This document shows, one piece after another, positions 1-10,609 of a stretch of DNA of 64,000 bases (positions are counted from its first letter, which is position 1; every line of letters starts with the position of its first letter). A model generated the notes under the pieces. It saw nothing but the letters and a program-made list of their open reading frames with translations, had not been told where the DNA came from and did no database searches. Origin of the DNA: Blastococcus saxobsidens DD2 (lineage in GTDB: Bacteria > Actinomycetota > Actinomycetes > Mycobacteriales > Geodermatophilaceae). The stretch lies in the NCBI RefSeq assembly GCF_000284015.1, contig NC_016943.1, positions 1,901,541 to 1,965,540 of the forward strand. The letters are read 5' to 3'. Made by a program: the position numbers and the translations under genes.

Positions 1-45
1 TCGTGTGGTCGCGACCACATCCTGGGGTGCCCGGGATCCGGGCCG

Positions 46-3000
46 TCAACCGGCCTTCCGCGTCCGGTGCTCCACGCGGTCGAGCAGGTCGAGGAGGGCG
101 CGGTCGACCACGGCCCGGCGGGTGAGGTTGACGCTGTGACCGGCCCCCGGCACCACCACCAGCTCGGCGTCCGCCCCGATCGCCTCGGCGATCCGGCGGC
201 CGTGGGCGGCGGGAGTGAGCCGGTCGTGGGTCCCGGCCACGACCGTGACCGGCACCCGGCGCAGCACCGGCAGGGCGGCGGTCTCGTCGTGGTCGAGGAA
301 CGTCGCGTAGAACGCCATCGTCACCGGCAGCGGGGTCTCCTCGAGCAACCGCTGGACCATGCGCACGCTGCGTGGGTCGGCGTCGTCCCGGCCGAACAGC
401 AGCCGGCGGATGGCCCGGCGGCCGAGCCATGTGTCCCGCCGGCGCCGCCGCTCCAGGAACGGCGCCAGCAGCTGGAGCAGCCGGAGGTACAGCGACAGCA
501 GACCCAGCCGGCGGCCCGTCTTCACGAGGAACCCGGCCGGGCCGGTGTCGACCAGCCCGCCGGCGGAGGTGGCCAGGAGCAACGCACCGACGACGCGGGT
601 GCCGAACAGCTCCGGACGCTGCCGGGCGAGCGCCAGGATGCTCATGCCGCCCATGGAGTGCCCGGCGAGCACGACCGGCCCGCTGGGGACGACGGCGTCG
701 AGCACCTGGCCCAGGTCCTGCCCGGTCCGGTCGATCGTGGCCCGGGTGAGCGGCGTCCAGCCGGAGCGACCGTGGCCGCGCTGGTCCCACAGCACCAGGC
801 GGGCCCGGCCGCGCAGCGCTTCCCGCTGCACCTCCCACTCCGCCAGCCGGGCGGTGAACCCGTGGCAGAGGACGACGGTCAGCGGTGCATCCGTGTCTCC
901 GCCCGCCCCACCGCCCCCGGCGGGGCCGTCGAACTCCACGTGCAGGTCGACGCCGTCGTCGGTGGTCACCGTCCGGGACCCGGGTGGGGGCGGCCCGTCG
1001 AGCGGGGGCAGGGTCAGCGGCGGCGGGTCCTTCGGCACGGGGCCATCCCAGAGGGCGGTGCCGCCGGGCGCAACCGGGGGAGCGGCTCGGTGCCCGGTGC
1101 GGCGGCCGGGCGCGGCCTCGCGGACCAGCCGGCGGGCGGCGTCCACCTCGCGGGCCACGGGGGCGAGCACGCCCTCGGCGTGCAGCTCGGCGTCGTCGAC
1201 GGCCCCCGGGGTCCGGACGTCGTCCTCCAACCGGCGGATCGCCCGGCGCAGCACCGCGACCTGCGCCGGGTCGGGGGCCGGCTCGCCGCCGCGGGTGGCG
1301 ATCACCGCCTCGGTGACCGCGTCGGAGGTGCGCTCCAGCTGCACGATCACCGGCCACCAGGCGGCCGCACGGGTGCTGATCGGAGGGGGCTCGGCCAGCC
1401 GCCGCTGCAGCTGGGTCTGCAGTTCGGTGAGCGCGCGGTAGTTCCGCCGGCGGGCGCGGCGGCGCTCGACCGGGCCGCCCGTGAACGCGGCGTCGACGAA
1501 GGCATCGAGGGCCAGCACCGCATCCCGGAGGGCCTCGTCCAGCGGCGCCCGCCAGGTCTGCGGCCAGAGCAGGTAGCCGAACACGAGCACGATCGCGCAG
1601 CCGACCAGCGTGTCCAGCAGGCGCGCAGCGACCAGCCCCGGTTCGCTCGGCAGCGCGAGGTCGAGCAGCAGGATGATCAGCGGCGTCTGGAAGACGGAGA
1701 ACATCCCGAAGTTCGTGTCGCGGGCCCACGGCAGCACGGCCGCCGAGACCGTGAGCGCGGCAAGCACCCAGGCGTCGTGGGGCAGCACGACCAGCAGCGC
1801 CGAGCCCAGCAGCACCCCGAGGAGCGTGCCGACGCCGCGCTGCACGGCCCGGGTGAAGACCGAGCCGAAGTCCGGCTTCAGGATGATGGCGACGGTGAGC
1901 AGCACCCAGTACGGGCGCTCGATGGGCAGGTACTGACGGACGATCTCGGCCACGGTCATGCACAGCGAGAGCCGGACGGCGAAGCTGCGGGTGTCACGGC
2001 TGCCGAGGGTGCGGTCGACCACCTCCCTCAGGCGTGCCCGCGGGCTGGGCGCCGGCGAGGGGGCGGCCGCGCTCGCCCGTTCCTCCGGATCCCCGACGAC
2101 GTTCCACACCAGCCGCACGCCGTGGCGGACGGCCCGCATCGACGGGTGGCCGCCCTGGAGCGGGCGCGGCCGCTCGCTGCTCAGCTCGCCGCTGCCGGTC
2201 AGGGCGGCGGCGAAGGCATGCCCGGCGGACACGTCGCACGGGTCGGCCGGTACCCCGGCGCGGGCGGCGGCGACGGCGCCCTCCACCAGCGGGGCCGCGG
2301 CGTTCAGGACGCCGGCCAGCTCGGACAGCTCGCGGCTGAGACCGGGGGACCGGCTCCGGCTGCGGATCACCCGGTCGTAGGCGGCGTTGAGCGCAGTGGT
2401 GAGGGCCCGGCGCGCCGCGGGTGCGCTGTCGGTGCCGACGGCGGCGAGCAGCTCGGCGATGCGGGTGAACACGGCCGCCACCGCGGCACGGTCGGGATCC
2501 AGGGGATCGGTGCGCGCCTGCACGAGCGCGATGAGCGTCGCCCATCCCGCCCCGCACAGGAAGAAGCCGACCTCCACGGCGGCTGGCAGCGGGGTGACCA
2601 GCCCGGAGGCCAGTGCCGTGTAGATCAGCAGCTGGAGGGCGCCGAGGGAGAAGGCCGCGTTGACGGCGCTGACCAGCGCGGCGAACCCCGAGAGGGCGGC
2701 GATGACGACGACGGGCTCCCACCCGCCGCCGCTGGCGTACTGGCCGGCGAGCAGGCCCAGCATGCCGAAGGCGGTGGCCGCGCCGATGCGGCGCATGCGG
2801 TCGCGCAGCGGCCCGGGCTGCGGCGCCAGGCTCGCCGCGAGCGCCCCCATGGTCCCGAAGACGCCCGCGCCGAGGGCGACGCGGGAGTCGAGCCCGCCGA
2901 GGAGGACCGCGAGCACCAGCGGGCCGGGGATGGCGACGGCGAAGCGGGCGACGTCCCGCCACGGCACCGGTGGCGGCGTGGTGCGCACCAGCTCCTCGAG

Positions 3001-3048
3001 CCACGCCGGGGCCCGCAGCGCCCGTTCCCGACGCTGCTGGTCCGCCAC
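46..3048 (-). CDS. FUSC-family membrane protein fused to alpha/beta hydrolase
   Basis: Predicted 1000-residue protein with two unrelated parts. Residues about 30-180 and 355-500 form two blocks of hydrophobic helices, each followed by a soluble helical stretch, the layout of the FUSC (fusaric acid resistance/aromatic acid exporter) family. A proline-rich linker near 670-700 leads to an alpha/beta hydrolase with nucleophile elbow GHSMGG (Ser798), acid in GTHDRL (Asp942) and His in GAGHS (His971), so the triad looks complete. The hydrolase lies after the last membrane block and is probably cytosolic. Substrate is unknown; a hydrolase joined to an exporter-like domain may process or detoxify a lipid or aromatic compound, which is inference. 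It is divergent from the NIF3-like gene, with 61 bases between the starts. Confidence 0.8.
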   Translation of the reverse strand: MADQQRRERALRAPAWLEELVRTTPPPVPWRDVARFAVAIPGPLVLAVLLGGLDSRVALGAGVFGTMGALAASLAPQPGPLRDRMRRIGAATAFGMLGLLAGQYASGGGWEPVVVIAALSGFAALVSAVNAAFSLGALQLLIYTALASGLVTPLPAAVEVGFFLCGAGWATLIALVQARTDPLDPDRAAVAAVFTRIAELLAAVGTDSAPAARRALTTALNAAYDRVIRSRSRSPGLSRELSELAGVLNAAAPLVEGAVAAARAGVPADPCDVSAGHAFAAALTGSGELSSERPRPLQGGHPSMRAVRHGVRLVWNVVGDPEERASAAAPSPAPSPRARLREVVDRTLGSRDTRSFAVRLSLCMTVAEIVRQYLPIERPYWVLLTVAIILKPDFGSVFTRAVQRGVGTLLGVLLGSALLVVLPHDAWVLAALTVSAAVLPWARDTNFGMFSVFQTPLIILLLDLALPSEPGLVAARLLDTLVGCAIVLVFGYLLWPQTWRAPLDEALRDAVLALDAFVDAAFTGGPVERRRARRRNYRALTELQTQLQRRLAEPPPISTRAAAWWPVIVQLERTSDAVTEAVIATRGGEPAPDPAQVAVLRRAIRRLEDDVRTPGAVDDAELHAEGVLAPVAREVDAARRLVREAAPGRRTGHRAAPPVAPGGTALWDGPVPKDPPPLTLPPLDGPPPPGSRTVTTDDGVDLHVEFDGPAGGGGAGGDTDAPLTVVLCHGFTARLAEWEVQREALRGRARLVLWDQRGHGRSGWTPLTRATIDRTGQDLGQVLDAVVPSGPVVLAGHSMGGMSILALARQRPELFGTRVVGALLLATSAGGLVDTGPAGFLVKTGRRLGLLSLYLRLLQLLAPFLERRRRRDTWLGRRAIRRLLFGRDDADPRSVRMVQRLLEETPLPVTMAFYATFLDHDETAALPVLRRVPVTVVAGTHDRLTPAAHGRRIAEAIGADAELVVVPGAGHSVNLTRRAVVDRALLDLLDRVEHRTRKAG

Positions 3049-3109
3049 CCCGGAAGCTTGTCACTCCGCCGGATCGGTCGTCGGGACCCTCCGCCTACCC
3101 TGCGGAGTC

Positions 3110-3931
3110 GTGACCGTGCAGCTCGGGAAGGTCCTCGCCGCCCTCGACGCCCGCTACGACCCCGCGCTCGCCGAGAGCTGGGACGCCGTCGGCCTGGTGT
3201 GCGGCGACCCGGCGGAGGAGGTGCGGCGGGTGGTCTTCGCCGTCGACCCCACGGCGGCCGTCGTCGACGAGGTGGTCGAGACCGGCGCGCAGCTGCTGGT
3301 CACCCACCACCCGCTGTTCCTCACGCCCGTCCACGGGGTGCCGGCCGACGACCCCAAGGGCCGGCTGGTGCACCGGCTGGTGCGGGCCGGCGCCGCGCTG
3401 TTCGTCGCCCACACCAACGCCGACCGCGCGCCCGACTCCGGGGTGAACGCCGCGCTGGCCGGCGTCCTCGGGCTCGTCGACGCCGTTCCCCTCCAACCGG
3501 TCCCGGACGATCCCCGGGCGGGCCTGGGGCGGGTCGGCCGGCTGCCGGAGCCGATGACCCTCCGGGAGTTCGCGGGGCGGGCCGCCGCGGCGCTGCCGGC
3601 CACCGCCGGCGGGGTGCGGACCGCCGGCGATCCGGACCGGATCGTCCGCACGGTCGCGGTCTGCGGCGGCAGCGGCGGCTCACTGCTCGGTGCGGCGGCC
3701 GCCGCCGGCGCCGACGTGCTGCTCACCAGCGACCTGAAGCACCACCCGGTGTCCGACGCCCTGGAGGTGCCCGGCCCGGCGCTGTGCGACGTGGCGCACT
3801 ACGCCTCCGAGTGGCCGTGGCTGCCGGTCGCCGCCGAGGTCCTGCGCGGGGACCTCGGCGGCCGGGTGGCGGTCGCCGTCTCGACCCGGCGGACCGATCC
3901 GTGGAGCCACCGGGCGGACGCGCCCGGGTGA
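3110..3931 (+). CDS. NIF3-like dinuclear metal-centre protein
   Basis: A 273-residue member of the NIF3/YbgI family, which forms a hexameric toroid with two metal ions per subunit and is often named GTP cyclohydrolase 1 type 2; its true role is unsettled. Family metal ligands are visible: HH in VTHHPLF, HTNAD, and a C-terminal His/Glu pair in CDVAHYASEWP. GTG at 3110 is chosen because the family's N-terminus begins there and TACCCT at 3096-3101 is a plausible -10 box, which would leave almost no leader. It may begin a short run with the genes below, though its neighbour is convergent. Confidence 0.9.
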   Translation: MTVQLGKVLAALDARYDPALAESWDAVGLVCGDPAEEVRRVVFAVDPTAAVVDEVVETGAQLLVTHHPLFLTPVHGVPADDPKGRLVHRLVRAGAALFVAHTNADRAPDSGVNAALAGVLGLVDAVPLQPVPDDPRAGLGRVGRLPEPMTLREFAGRAAAALPATAGGVRTAGDPDRIVRTVAVCGGSGGSLLGAAAAAGADVLLTSDLKHHPVSDALEVPGPALCDVAHYASEWPWLPVAAEVLRGDLGGRVAVAVSTRRTDPWSHRADAPG

Positions 3932-3940
3932 GGGTCCGGT

Positions 3941-4720
3941 CTATCCGTGGCCGGCGGCCTTCAGCGCCTGGACGCAGGCGCGTTCCAGGCTCCGCTGACG
4001 GCGCATCCGGGCGAACAGCCCCGGCACCGGCTCCAGCTCGCGGGTGGCGGCGGGCCGGACCGCGGTCAGCCGGCCGTCGGCGTACCGGCCGGTGGTGGTG
4101 TGCACCGTCCAGCGCTCGACATCGGGCACCGACAGCTCCTGGCCGATCAACACTGCCGGGCCGGAGGCATCCGGAGGCCCGTCGAGCACCGGCAGGGGAT
4201 CGGCGTCCCAGTCGGGGACCCCGACGGTGCGGACGTGCAGTCCACCGTCGTCGACGCCCAGGACGGCGTCCGCGGGCCCGTCGCGGCGCCCGCACGGGAC
4301 GACGTCGGCGGGCTCGAGCACGAGCACCAGGCGCGGGAGGTACCACCAGTGCTCGCGGCGCAGCATGGGGGAGTCCGCCAGGGCCCGCGCCGGCGGGTGC
4401 TTGCGGAGTTCCTGGTCCAGCAGCTCCTCGGAGAACAGGCTGCCGTCGCCGTCCTCGACGAGGGTGAGGCGGCCGGCGGCCACCAGCGGGGCCCACCGGG
4501 AGCCGGCGAGCCGGGGATCGGAGAGAACGAGCGCCGCCGCGCCGCTCGCCGCGGCCGCACGGGCGGTCTCCACGTGCGCCCAGGGCAGCGCGACCGTCGG
4601 CTTCCCGCCCAGGAGCAGGGGGACGACGCCGATGGCCGCCGGCGGCCCCTCCGGCGTCCGCCATAACAGTTCGGCTACGCCCGCCGAGCGAACTGCGGCT
4701 GCAACACTTGTGGCGTCCAT
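3941..4720 (-). CDS. Hypothetical protein, 259 aa
   Basis: I do not recognise this protein with certainty. It is soluble, with no signal peptide or membrane segment, alternating short strands and loops, and a conserved-looking HWWYLPRLVLVLEP stretch mid-protein. The layout is faintly like FMN-binding split-barrel (pyridoxamine-phosphate-oxidase-like) proteins, but no diagnostic motif is visible. Codon use is typical of the region and the frame is open throughout, so it is a real gene. It starts 63 bases from the divergent cstA start, which suggests a shared control region, and runs tail-to-tail with the NIF3-like gene with 9 bases between them. Confidence 0.75.
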   Translation of the reverse strand: MDATSVAAAVRSAGVAELLWRTPEGPPAAIGVVPLLLGGKPTVALPWAHVETARAAAASGAAALVLSDPRLAGSRWAPLVAAGRLTLVEDGDGSLFSEELLDQELRKHPPARALADSPMLRREHWWYLPRLVLVLEPADVVPCGRRDGPADAVLGVDDGGLHVRTVGVPDWDADPLPVLDGPPDASGPAVLIGQELSVPDVERWTVHTTTGRYADGRLTAVRPAATRELEPVPGLFARMRRQRSLERACVQALKAAGHG

Positions 4721-4783
4721 CGCCTGGTTGTCTACTCCCCTCGGACGGCGGCGACGGAGCCGCCCTCGGACCAGGGAGCCGCT

Positions 4784-6579
<1,796 letters not shown>

Positions 6580-6583
<4 letters not shown>

Positions 6584-7035
6584 CCTCGCGGGTCGTCCTC
6601 GTCCGCGGCCCCCGCGACGTCGCTGCCTCCGGCGGGTGCTGCAGCGGCGACGTGCGGCCGTTCGACGAGGGCGGCTCGCACTGCCACGCACCGCGGGACG
6701 AGAGCGACGACGGCGTCGCCCCGGTGTACCGCGCCCTGCGCGCGGCGCTGCCGGGCGACGTCGCCGTCGAGATCGTCTCGCCGTCGAACTGGCTGTGGCT
6801 GGTGCCGGAGCTGGTGCGCGCCGGCCGCCGGCGGGGCCTGCGCGGCCCGGCGCTCCGGCGTTCGGTGCGCGCCGGGATGGCGGTCGAGTCGCTGATCGTC
6901 GACGGCGCGGTGCTCGCCTCCGGCCGGCTCCCGGCCCCCGCCGCGGCCGTCGCCGCGGTGGAAGCGGAACTGGCCCTCCGGGAAGCCGGGCACCCGGCGG
7001 CTCACCCGAGCGGGGCGAGGGTGGTGCGCAGGTAG
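6580..7035 (+). CDS. Small CC-motif, thioredoxin-fold-like protein coupled to CstA
   Basis: A 151-residue protein whose GTG start overlaps the cstA stop (GTGA). It opens with a hydrophobic strand, then vicinal cysteines in SGGCCSGD (Cys20-Cys21) and HCH at 34-36. A helix (VYRALRAALP), a strand, a helix and a strand-turn-strand (SLIVDGAVLASGRLP) follow. This order resembles thioredoxin-fold metallochaperones such as ArsD, which also carry CC near the N-terminus and a Val/Leu-Asp-Gly-Glu/Ala strand near the C-terminus. No such assignment can be proved by eye. The CC plus HCH set suggests metal or redox work linked to CstA. Confidence 0.72.
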
Positions 7036-7037
7036 GT
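7032..7037 (+). promoter_or_regulatory. -10 box of a probable leaderless gene
   Basis: TAGGTT lies six bases before the GTG at 7045, the spacing expected if transcription starts at or next to the start codon. No ribosome binding site precedes that GTG, which fits leaderless translation, common in actinobacteria. Confidence 0.5.
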
Positions 7038-7044
7038 TGAGCGC

Positions 7045-7785
7045 GTGAAGGCCGACCATTTCGAGCAGCAGAAGCTTCTGGAGCTGGCGGCGGAGGACGT
7101 CGCGCTGACCCAGCTCGCGCACCGCAGGCGGACGTTGCCGGAGGCCGCCGCCGTCGAGTCCGCCACCCAGGCGGAACGGGCGCTGGCCGACGACGCCGTC
7201 CGGGCCGAGACCGCGGCGCGGGACCTGCAGCGTGAGGTGAAGCGGCTGGAGGCCGACGTCGAGACCGTGCGGGCGCGTGCGACCAAGGACCAGAGGCTGC
7301 TCGACTCCGGCAGCGTCTCGGCCAAGCAGATGACCGACCTGCAGCACGAGCTGCAGTCACTGGCGCGTCGTCAGTCGGACCTGGAGGACCAGGAGCTCGA
7401 GCTGATGGAGAGCCTGGAGACCGCCGAGGCCGCGCTCCGGGAGGCGCAGGCGGGCCGGGACGAGGCGCGTGCCGCGCTCGAGCGGGCCGAGCAGCTGCGC
7501 GGCGACGCGCTGGCCGACATCGCCGACGGCACGACGCGGCACGAGGCTGCCCGAGCAGCCGTCGCCGGGGGCATCTCGGCGCCGTTGCTGGCCCTCTACG
7601 ACCGGATCCGCACGCAGACCGGCACCACCGGCGCGGCGATGCTCACGTCCCGGCAGTGCCAGGGGTGCCGGATCGAGCTGAACGGCCGGGAGCTGGCCGC
7701 GGTGCGCAACGCCGACCCGCACGAGGTGGTCCGCTGCGAGAACTGCGGCCGGATCCTGGTGCGTACGGCCGAGTCAGGACTGTGA
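7045..7785 (+). CDS. Zinc-ribbon coiled-coil protein (COG1579 type)
   Basis: A 246-residue protein. Residues about 5-170 are highly charged heptad-like helices forming a long antiparallel coiled coil. The C-terminus carries a C4 zinc ribbon with CQGC and CENC pairs about 27 residues apart. This is the COG1579 family, in which solved members show a coiled-coil hairpin with a zinc knuckle; a nucleic-acid role is presumed but unproven. It is commonly found beside NIF3 and the RNase H/phosphatase gene in actinobacteria, as here. The stop overlaps the next start (GTGA). Confidence 0.9.
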   Translation: MKADHFEQQKLLELAAEDVALTQLAHRRRTLPEAAAVESATQAERALADDAVRAETAARDLQREVKRLEADVETVRARATKDQRLLDSGSVSAKQMTDLQHELQSLARRQSDLEDQELELMESLETAEAALREAQAGRDEARAALERAEQLRGDALADIADGTTRHEAARAAVAGGISAPLLALYDRIRTQTGTTGAAMLTSRQCQGCRIELNGRELAAVRNADPHEVVRCENCGRILVRTAESGL

Positions 7786-8876
7786 GCCCCCGGTTCGTCG
7801 TCGAGGCGGACGGCGGCTCGCGGGGCAACCCGGGGCCGGCCGGCTACGGCGCGCTGGTGCGGGACGCGCAGACCGGGCGGGTCCTGGCCGAGCGGGCCGC
7901 CTCGGTCGGCCGGGCGACGAACAACGTCGCCGAGTACGGCGGCCTGGTGGCCGGCCTGCAGGCGGCGCTCGACCTCGACCCCTCCGCGCAGGTCGAGGTA
8001 CGCATGGACTCCAAGCTCGTGGTCGAGCAGATGTCGGGGCGCTGGAAGATCAAGCACCCGGACATGCAGCAGCTGGCGCTGCAGGCCCAGCAGATCGCCC
8101 GCAAGCTGGGCGGCGTCCGCTACACCTGGGTGCCGCGGGCGCAGAACGGCGCCGCCGATGCGCTGGCGAACAGCGCGATGGACGGCAAGCCGGTCCACCG
8201 CGACCTCGCGGCCGAGCCCTCGGCGGCCGAGGACGACGTCCAGCCGGTCCACCAGCCGGCGCCCGTGGTCACCACCGTCACCCACCTGCTGCGCCACGGG
8301 CAGACCGAGCACACCCCCGAGCGCCGGTTCAGCGGCCGCAACGACCTGCCGCTGTCCCTTACCGGGCGGGTCGAGGCGGAGGCGGCCGGGGTGCGCGCCG
8401 CCGCGCTGGGCATCGAGGTGGTCGTCGCCTCCCCGCTGCGCCGGACCCGGGAGACCGCCGAGATCGTGGCCGCCGCACTGGGGCTGCCGGTCGAGTTCGA
8501 CGACGAGCTGGTGGAGCTGGACTTCGGCGACCTCGAGGGGCTCACCTTCGACGAGGCCCGGGCCCGGCACCCGCTGGCGGTGCGCCGGTTCATGGGCGAG
8601 GTCACCGTCGCGGCACCCGGCGGGGAGTCCATCGCCGACGTCAGCGCACGGGTGGCCGGTGCGCGGCACCGTGTGCTGACCCGGCACGCCGGGAAGACCG
8701 TGCTGCTGGTCAGCCACGTCACGCCGATCAAGCTGCTGCTCGCGGCCGGGCTCGGCGTGGGCGACGACGTCGTCCACCGGGTGTTCCTGGAAGCGGCGTC
8801 GCTGTGCACCGTGGCCTGGACCTCCGACGGCCGCGCCTCGGTGCGGCTGGTGAACGACACCGCGCACCTGCGCTAG
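7782..8876 (+). CDS. Bifunctional RNase HI / histidine phosphatase
   Basis: A 364-residue fusion of the type known from Mycobacterium (Rv2228c) and Streptomyces. The N-terminal RNase HI domain shows the four acidic residues in EADGGSRGNPG, NNVAEYGGL, VRMDSKLVVEQM and NGAADALAN, and it removes RNA from RNA:DNA hybrids. The C-terminal half, from about residue 165, is a histidine phosphatase (CobC-like) with LLRHGQTEH (His172 as the phosphoryl acceptor), SPLRRTRETAE and VSHVTPIK containing the second catalytic His. The related mycobacterial enzyme has acid phosphatase and alpha-ribazole phosphatase activity. The GTG start is set by the four-base overlap with the zinc-ribbon gene. Confidence 0.95.
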   Translation: MSPRFVVEADGGSRGNPGPAGYGALVRDAQTGRVLAERAASVGRATNNVAEYGGLVAGLQAALDLDPSAQVEVRMDSKLVVEQMSGRWKIKHPDMQQLALQAQQIARKLGGVRYTWVPRAQNGAADALANSAMDGKPVHRDLAAEPSAAEDDVQPVHQPAPVVTTVTHLLRHGQTEHTPERRFSGRNDLPLSLTGRVEAEAAGVRAAALGIEVVVASPLRRTRETAEIVAAALGLPVEFDDELVELDFGDLEGLTFDEARARHPLAVRRFMGEVTVAAPGGESIADVSARVAGARHRVLTRHAGKTVLLVSHVTPIKLLLAAGLGVGDDVVHRVFLEAASLCTVAWTSDGRASVRLVNDTAHLR

Positions 8877-8882
8877 GACATG

Positions 8883-8899
8883 GCTGTCCTCCGGACAGC
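8883..8899. terminator. Hairpin between convergent genes
   Basis: GCTGTCC pairs with GGACAGC across a three-base loop just after the RNase H/phosphatase stop and before the end of the opposing permease gene. No T-run follows, as is usual in high-GC actinobacteria. It could serve both strands. Confidence 0.45.
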
Positions 8900-8939
8900 A
8901 CCGCTCCCAGCTGCCGGCCCCCGCTCCACGGCGACCTGC

Positions 8940-9695
8940 CTAGACCCGGACGAACAGGTACACGGAGACGGCGACGCCGAACGTCACGATGACCACCCGC
9001 AGCGGGGTCACGGGGATGCGCGTGGCGATCCGGGCGCCGAGGAAACCGCCGAGCAGGCTGGCCGGCGCGGCGACGGCGACGACGCCCCAGTGCACCGGGC
9101 CGAAGATGCCGAAGACCACCAGCGTCACCGTGGCGGTGACCGCCGACAGCGCCGACTTCAGCGCGTTCGCCAGCTTGAGCCCGTGCAGGCCCACGCCCAG
9201 GACGCCCACCAGGATGACCCCGAGCGCGCCGCCGAAGTAGCCGCCGTACACGGTGGCGAGGAAGAGTGCGGCGTACAGCCAGCCCGGGTCGCGTCCGGCG
9301 CCGCCGGCGAGCTCGCCGGCCAGCTGCCGGGTGAGCAGTGGCTGCACGGCCAGCAGCAGGCTGGCCAGGAACACGAGCACCGGGACGACGTCGTCGAAGG
9401 CCTCCGACGGCGTGGTCAGCAGCAGGACGCTGCCGACGAGGCCGCCGAGCACCGCCACCGCGCCGAAGCGGATCAGCCGACCGCGCTGCCCGGCGTACTC
9501 GGCGCGGAACCCGGCGACGCCGCCCAGGTACCCCGGCCACTGGGCCAGGGAGTTGGTCACGTTCGCCGCCACGGTGCCCAGCCCGAGCGCCACGAGCGTG
9601 GGGAAGAGGATCAACGAGCCGCCGCCGGCGATGGAGTTGACGACGCCCGCCACGAGCGCCACCCCGGCCGCGATGAGCAGGTCGGCGGCGGACAC
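8940..9695 (-). CDS. TauE/SafE (TSUP) family permease
   Basis: A 251-residue integral membrane protein with about eight hydrophobic helices in two related halves, each with a small-residue loop (VNSIAGGGSLILFPTLVALG in the first, YGGYFGGALGVILVGVLG in the second). This is the TSUP family, whose members export sulfite, sulfoacetate or other organosulfur anions; the substrate here cannot be told from sequence. It is divergent from the small membrane protein at 9720, with 24 bases between the starts, and convergent with the RNase H/phosphatase gene. Confidence 0.9.
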   Translation of the reverse strand: MSAADLLIAAGVALVAGVVNSIAGGGSLILFPTLVALGLGTVAANVTNSLAQWPGYLGGVAGFRAEYAGQRGRLIRFGAVAVLGGLVGSVLLLTTPSEAFDDVVPVLVFLASLLLAVQPLLTRQLAGELAGGAGRDPGWLYAALFLATVYGGYFGGALGVILVGVLGVGLHGLKLANALKSALSAVTATVTLVVFGIFGPVHWGVVAVAAPASLLGGFLGARIATRIPVTPLRVVIVTFGVAVSVYLFVRV

Positions 9696-9719
9696 GACGG
9701 GTCACCCTACGGTGAACTC

Positions 9720-10079
9720 ATGCGGGCAGAGACACGAGCGCTGGGAATGGCGGCCGGGATGACCGGGGCCGGGGTGTTCCACCTGGTGCGGCCGCAGGTC
9801 TACGACTGGATGATCCCGCCGGAGCTCGGCCCCGCCCGGCCGTGGGTGATCGGCAGCGGCGTCGTCGAACTGGCCACCGCGGCACTGCTGGCGGTGCCGG
9901 CGACCCGGCGCGCCGGCGGCTGGGCGACGGCCGGGTTGCTGCTCGGCGTGCTGCCCGCACACCTGCAGACCCTGCGGGTCACCCGGCACCAGCCCGTGAA
10001 GCTCGCGGTGGCCGCGGCCCGCATCCCCTTCCAGGTGCCCATGCTGCGGGCCGCCCTCCGGGTGGCCCGGGGCCGCTGA
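9720..10079 (+). CDS. Small polytopic membrane protein (DoxX-like)
   Basis: A 119-residue protein with three or four hydrophobic helices and short basic loops. The pattern (an early FHLVRPQVYDWMIPPELG loop, a Trp-Val-Ile-Gly-Ser-Gly-Val-Val-Glu helix, then LLAVPATRRAGGWATAGLL) is like the DoxX/MauE-type small membrane family, but no catalytic residues are known or seen. TACGGT at 9708-9713 lies six bases before the ATG, so it is probably leaderless. Confidence 0.7.
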   Translation: MRAETRALGMAAGMTGAGVFHLVRPQVYDWMIPPELGPARPWVIGSGVVELATAALLAVPATRRAGGWATAGLLLGVLPAHLQTLRVTRHQPVKLAVAAARIPFQVPMLRAALRVARGR

Positions 10080-10240
10080 CCGTTGTCTGCCGGTCGCCGC
10101 AGGGTGTGCCGGTGGCCGCCGCCCTGCCGCCTCGGACGGCTTCCCCCGGCCGCTCCGGGACTCTTCCCCACGCCGCATCAGCGGCCTGACTCCCCAGGCG
10201 GCGAGTCAGCCGACGCCGGTGCCGTCCCGATCGTGAACGA

Positions 10241-10411
10241 TCAGGTGTCGCGGACCAACGTCCGGATCCGTCCGGCCATCTCCGGGGTCACGTCCACCCC
10301 GTGGGCCTCCTTGGCGTGCGGCCCCGCCTGGGACAGGACGTCGTCCACCGATTCCCCGCGGACCACTGCGTCGCAGTCGAATCCGGCGTCGCGGCACGTG
10401 AGCTCCTTCAT
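10241..10411 (-). CDS. DUF1059-family small protein
   Basis: A 56-residue acidic protein starting MKELTCRDAGFDCDAVVRG, the DUF1059 pattern: Cys-Arg-Asp, a Cys-Asp pair, then a helix with HAKEAHG and a closing MAGRIRTLVRD. The function of the family is unknown. The upstream region on its strand carries an AGGAGG-like ribosome site (complement of cgcctcct near 10414-10421). It is divergent from the PIG-L gene. Confidence 0.8.
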   Translation of the reverse strand: MKELTCRDAGFDCDAVVRGESVDDVLSQAGPHAKEAHGVDVTPEMAGRIRTLVRDT

Positions 10412-10609
10412 GGTCGCCTCCTGGCGAGCGGTGGGACAGGACACCCCCGTGCCTGCACACCTTGGCCCCGACCGCCCCCGCTCGCCAGGGGCTCGGCCAC
10501 GGCGGTCGCAGTGGGGCCGCGGTCCTCGCCGTGTGGTGGCCGTCCGCGCGCTCGGACGCGAGGTCCGCGACCGCAGCGTGAGGTCCGCCGTCACGGCAGA
10601 CTCGAGCCC

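Noticed and set aside
3091-3100. GGGTAGGCGG on the minus strand before the FUSC gene as a stress promoter
   Set aside because: The decamer matches, but no GTGT-like -35 lies 14-16 bases upstream, and the same bases read TACCCT as a good -10 for the divergent NIF3-like gene.
67-4467. Very long open frame on the plus strand opposite the FUSC-hydrolase gene
   Set aside because: Pro/Arg/Gly/His-rich translation with no domain pattern; it is an antisense shadow caused by the GC-rich third positions of the real gene.
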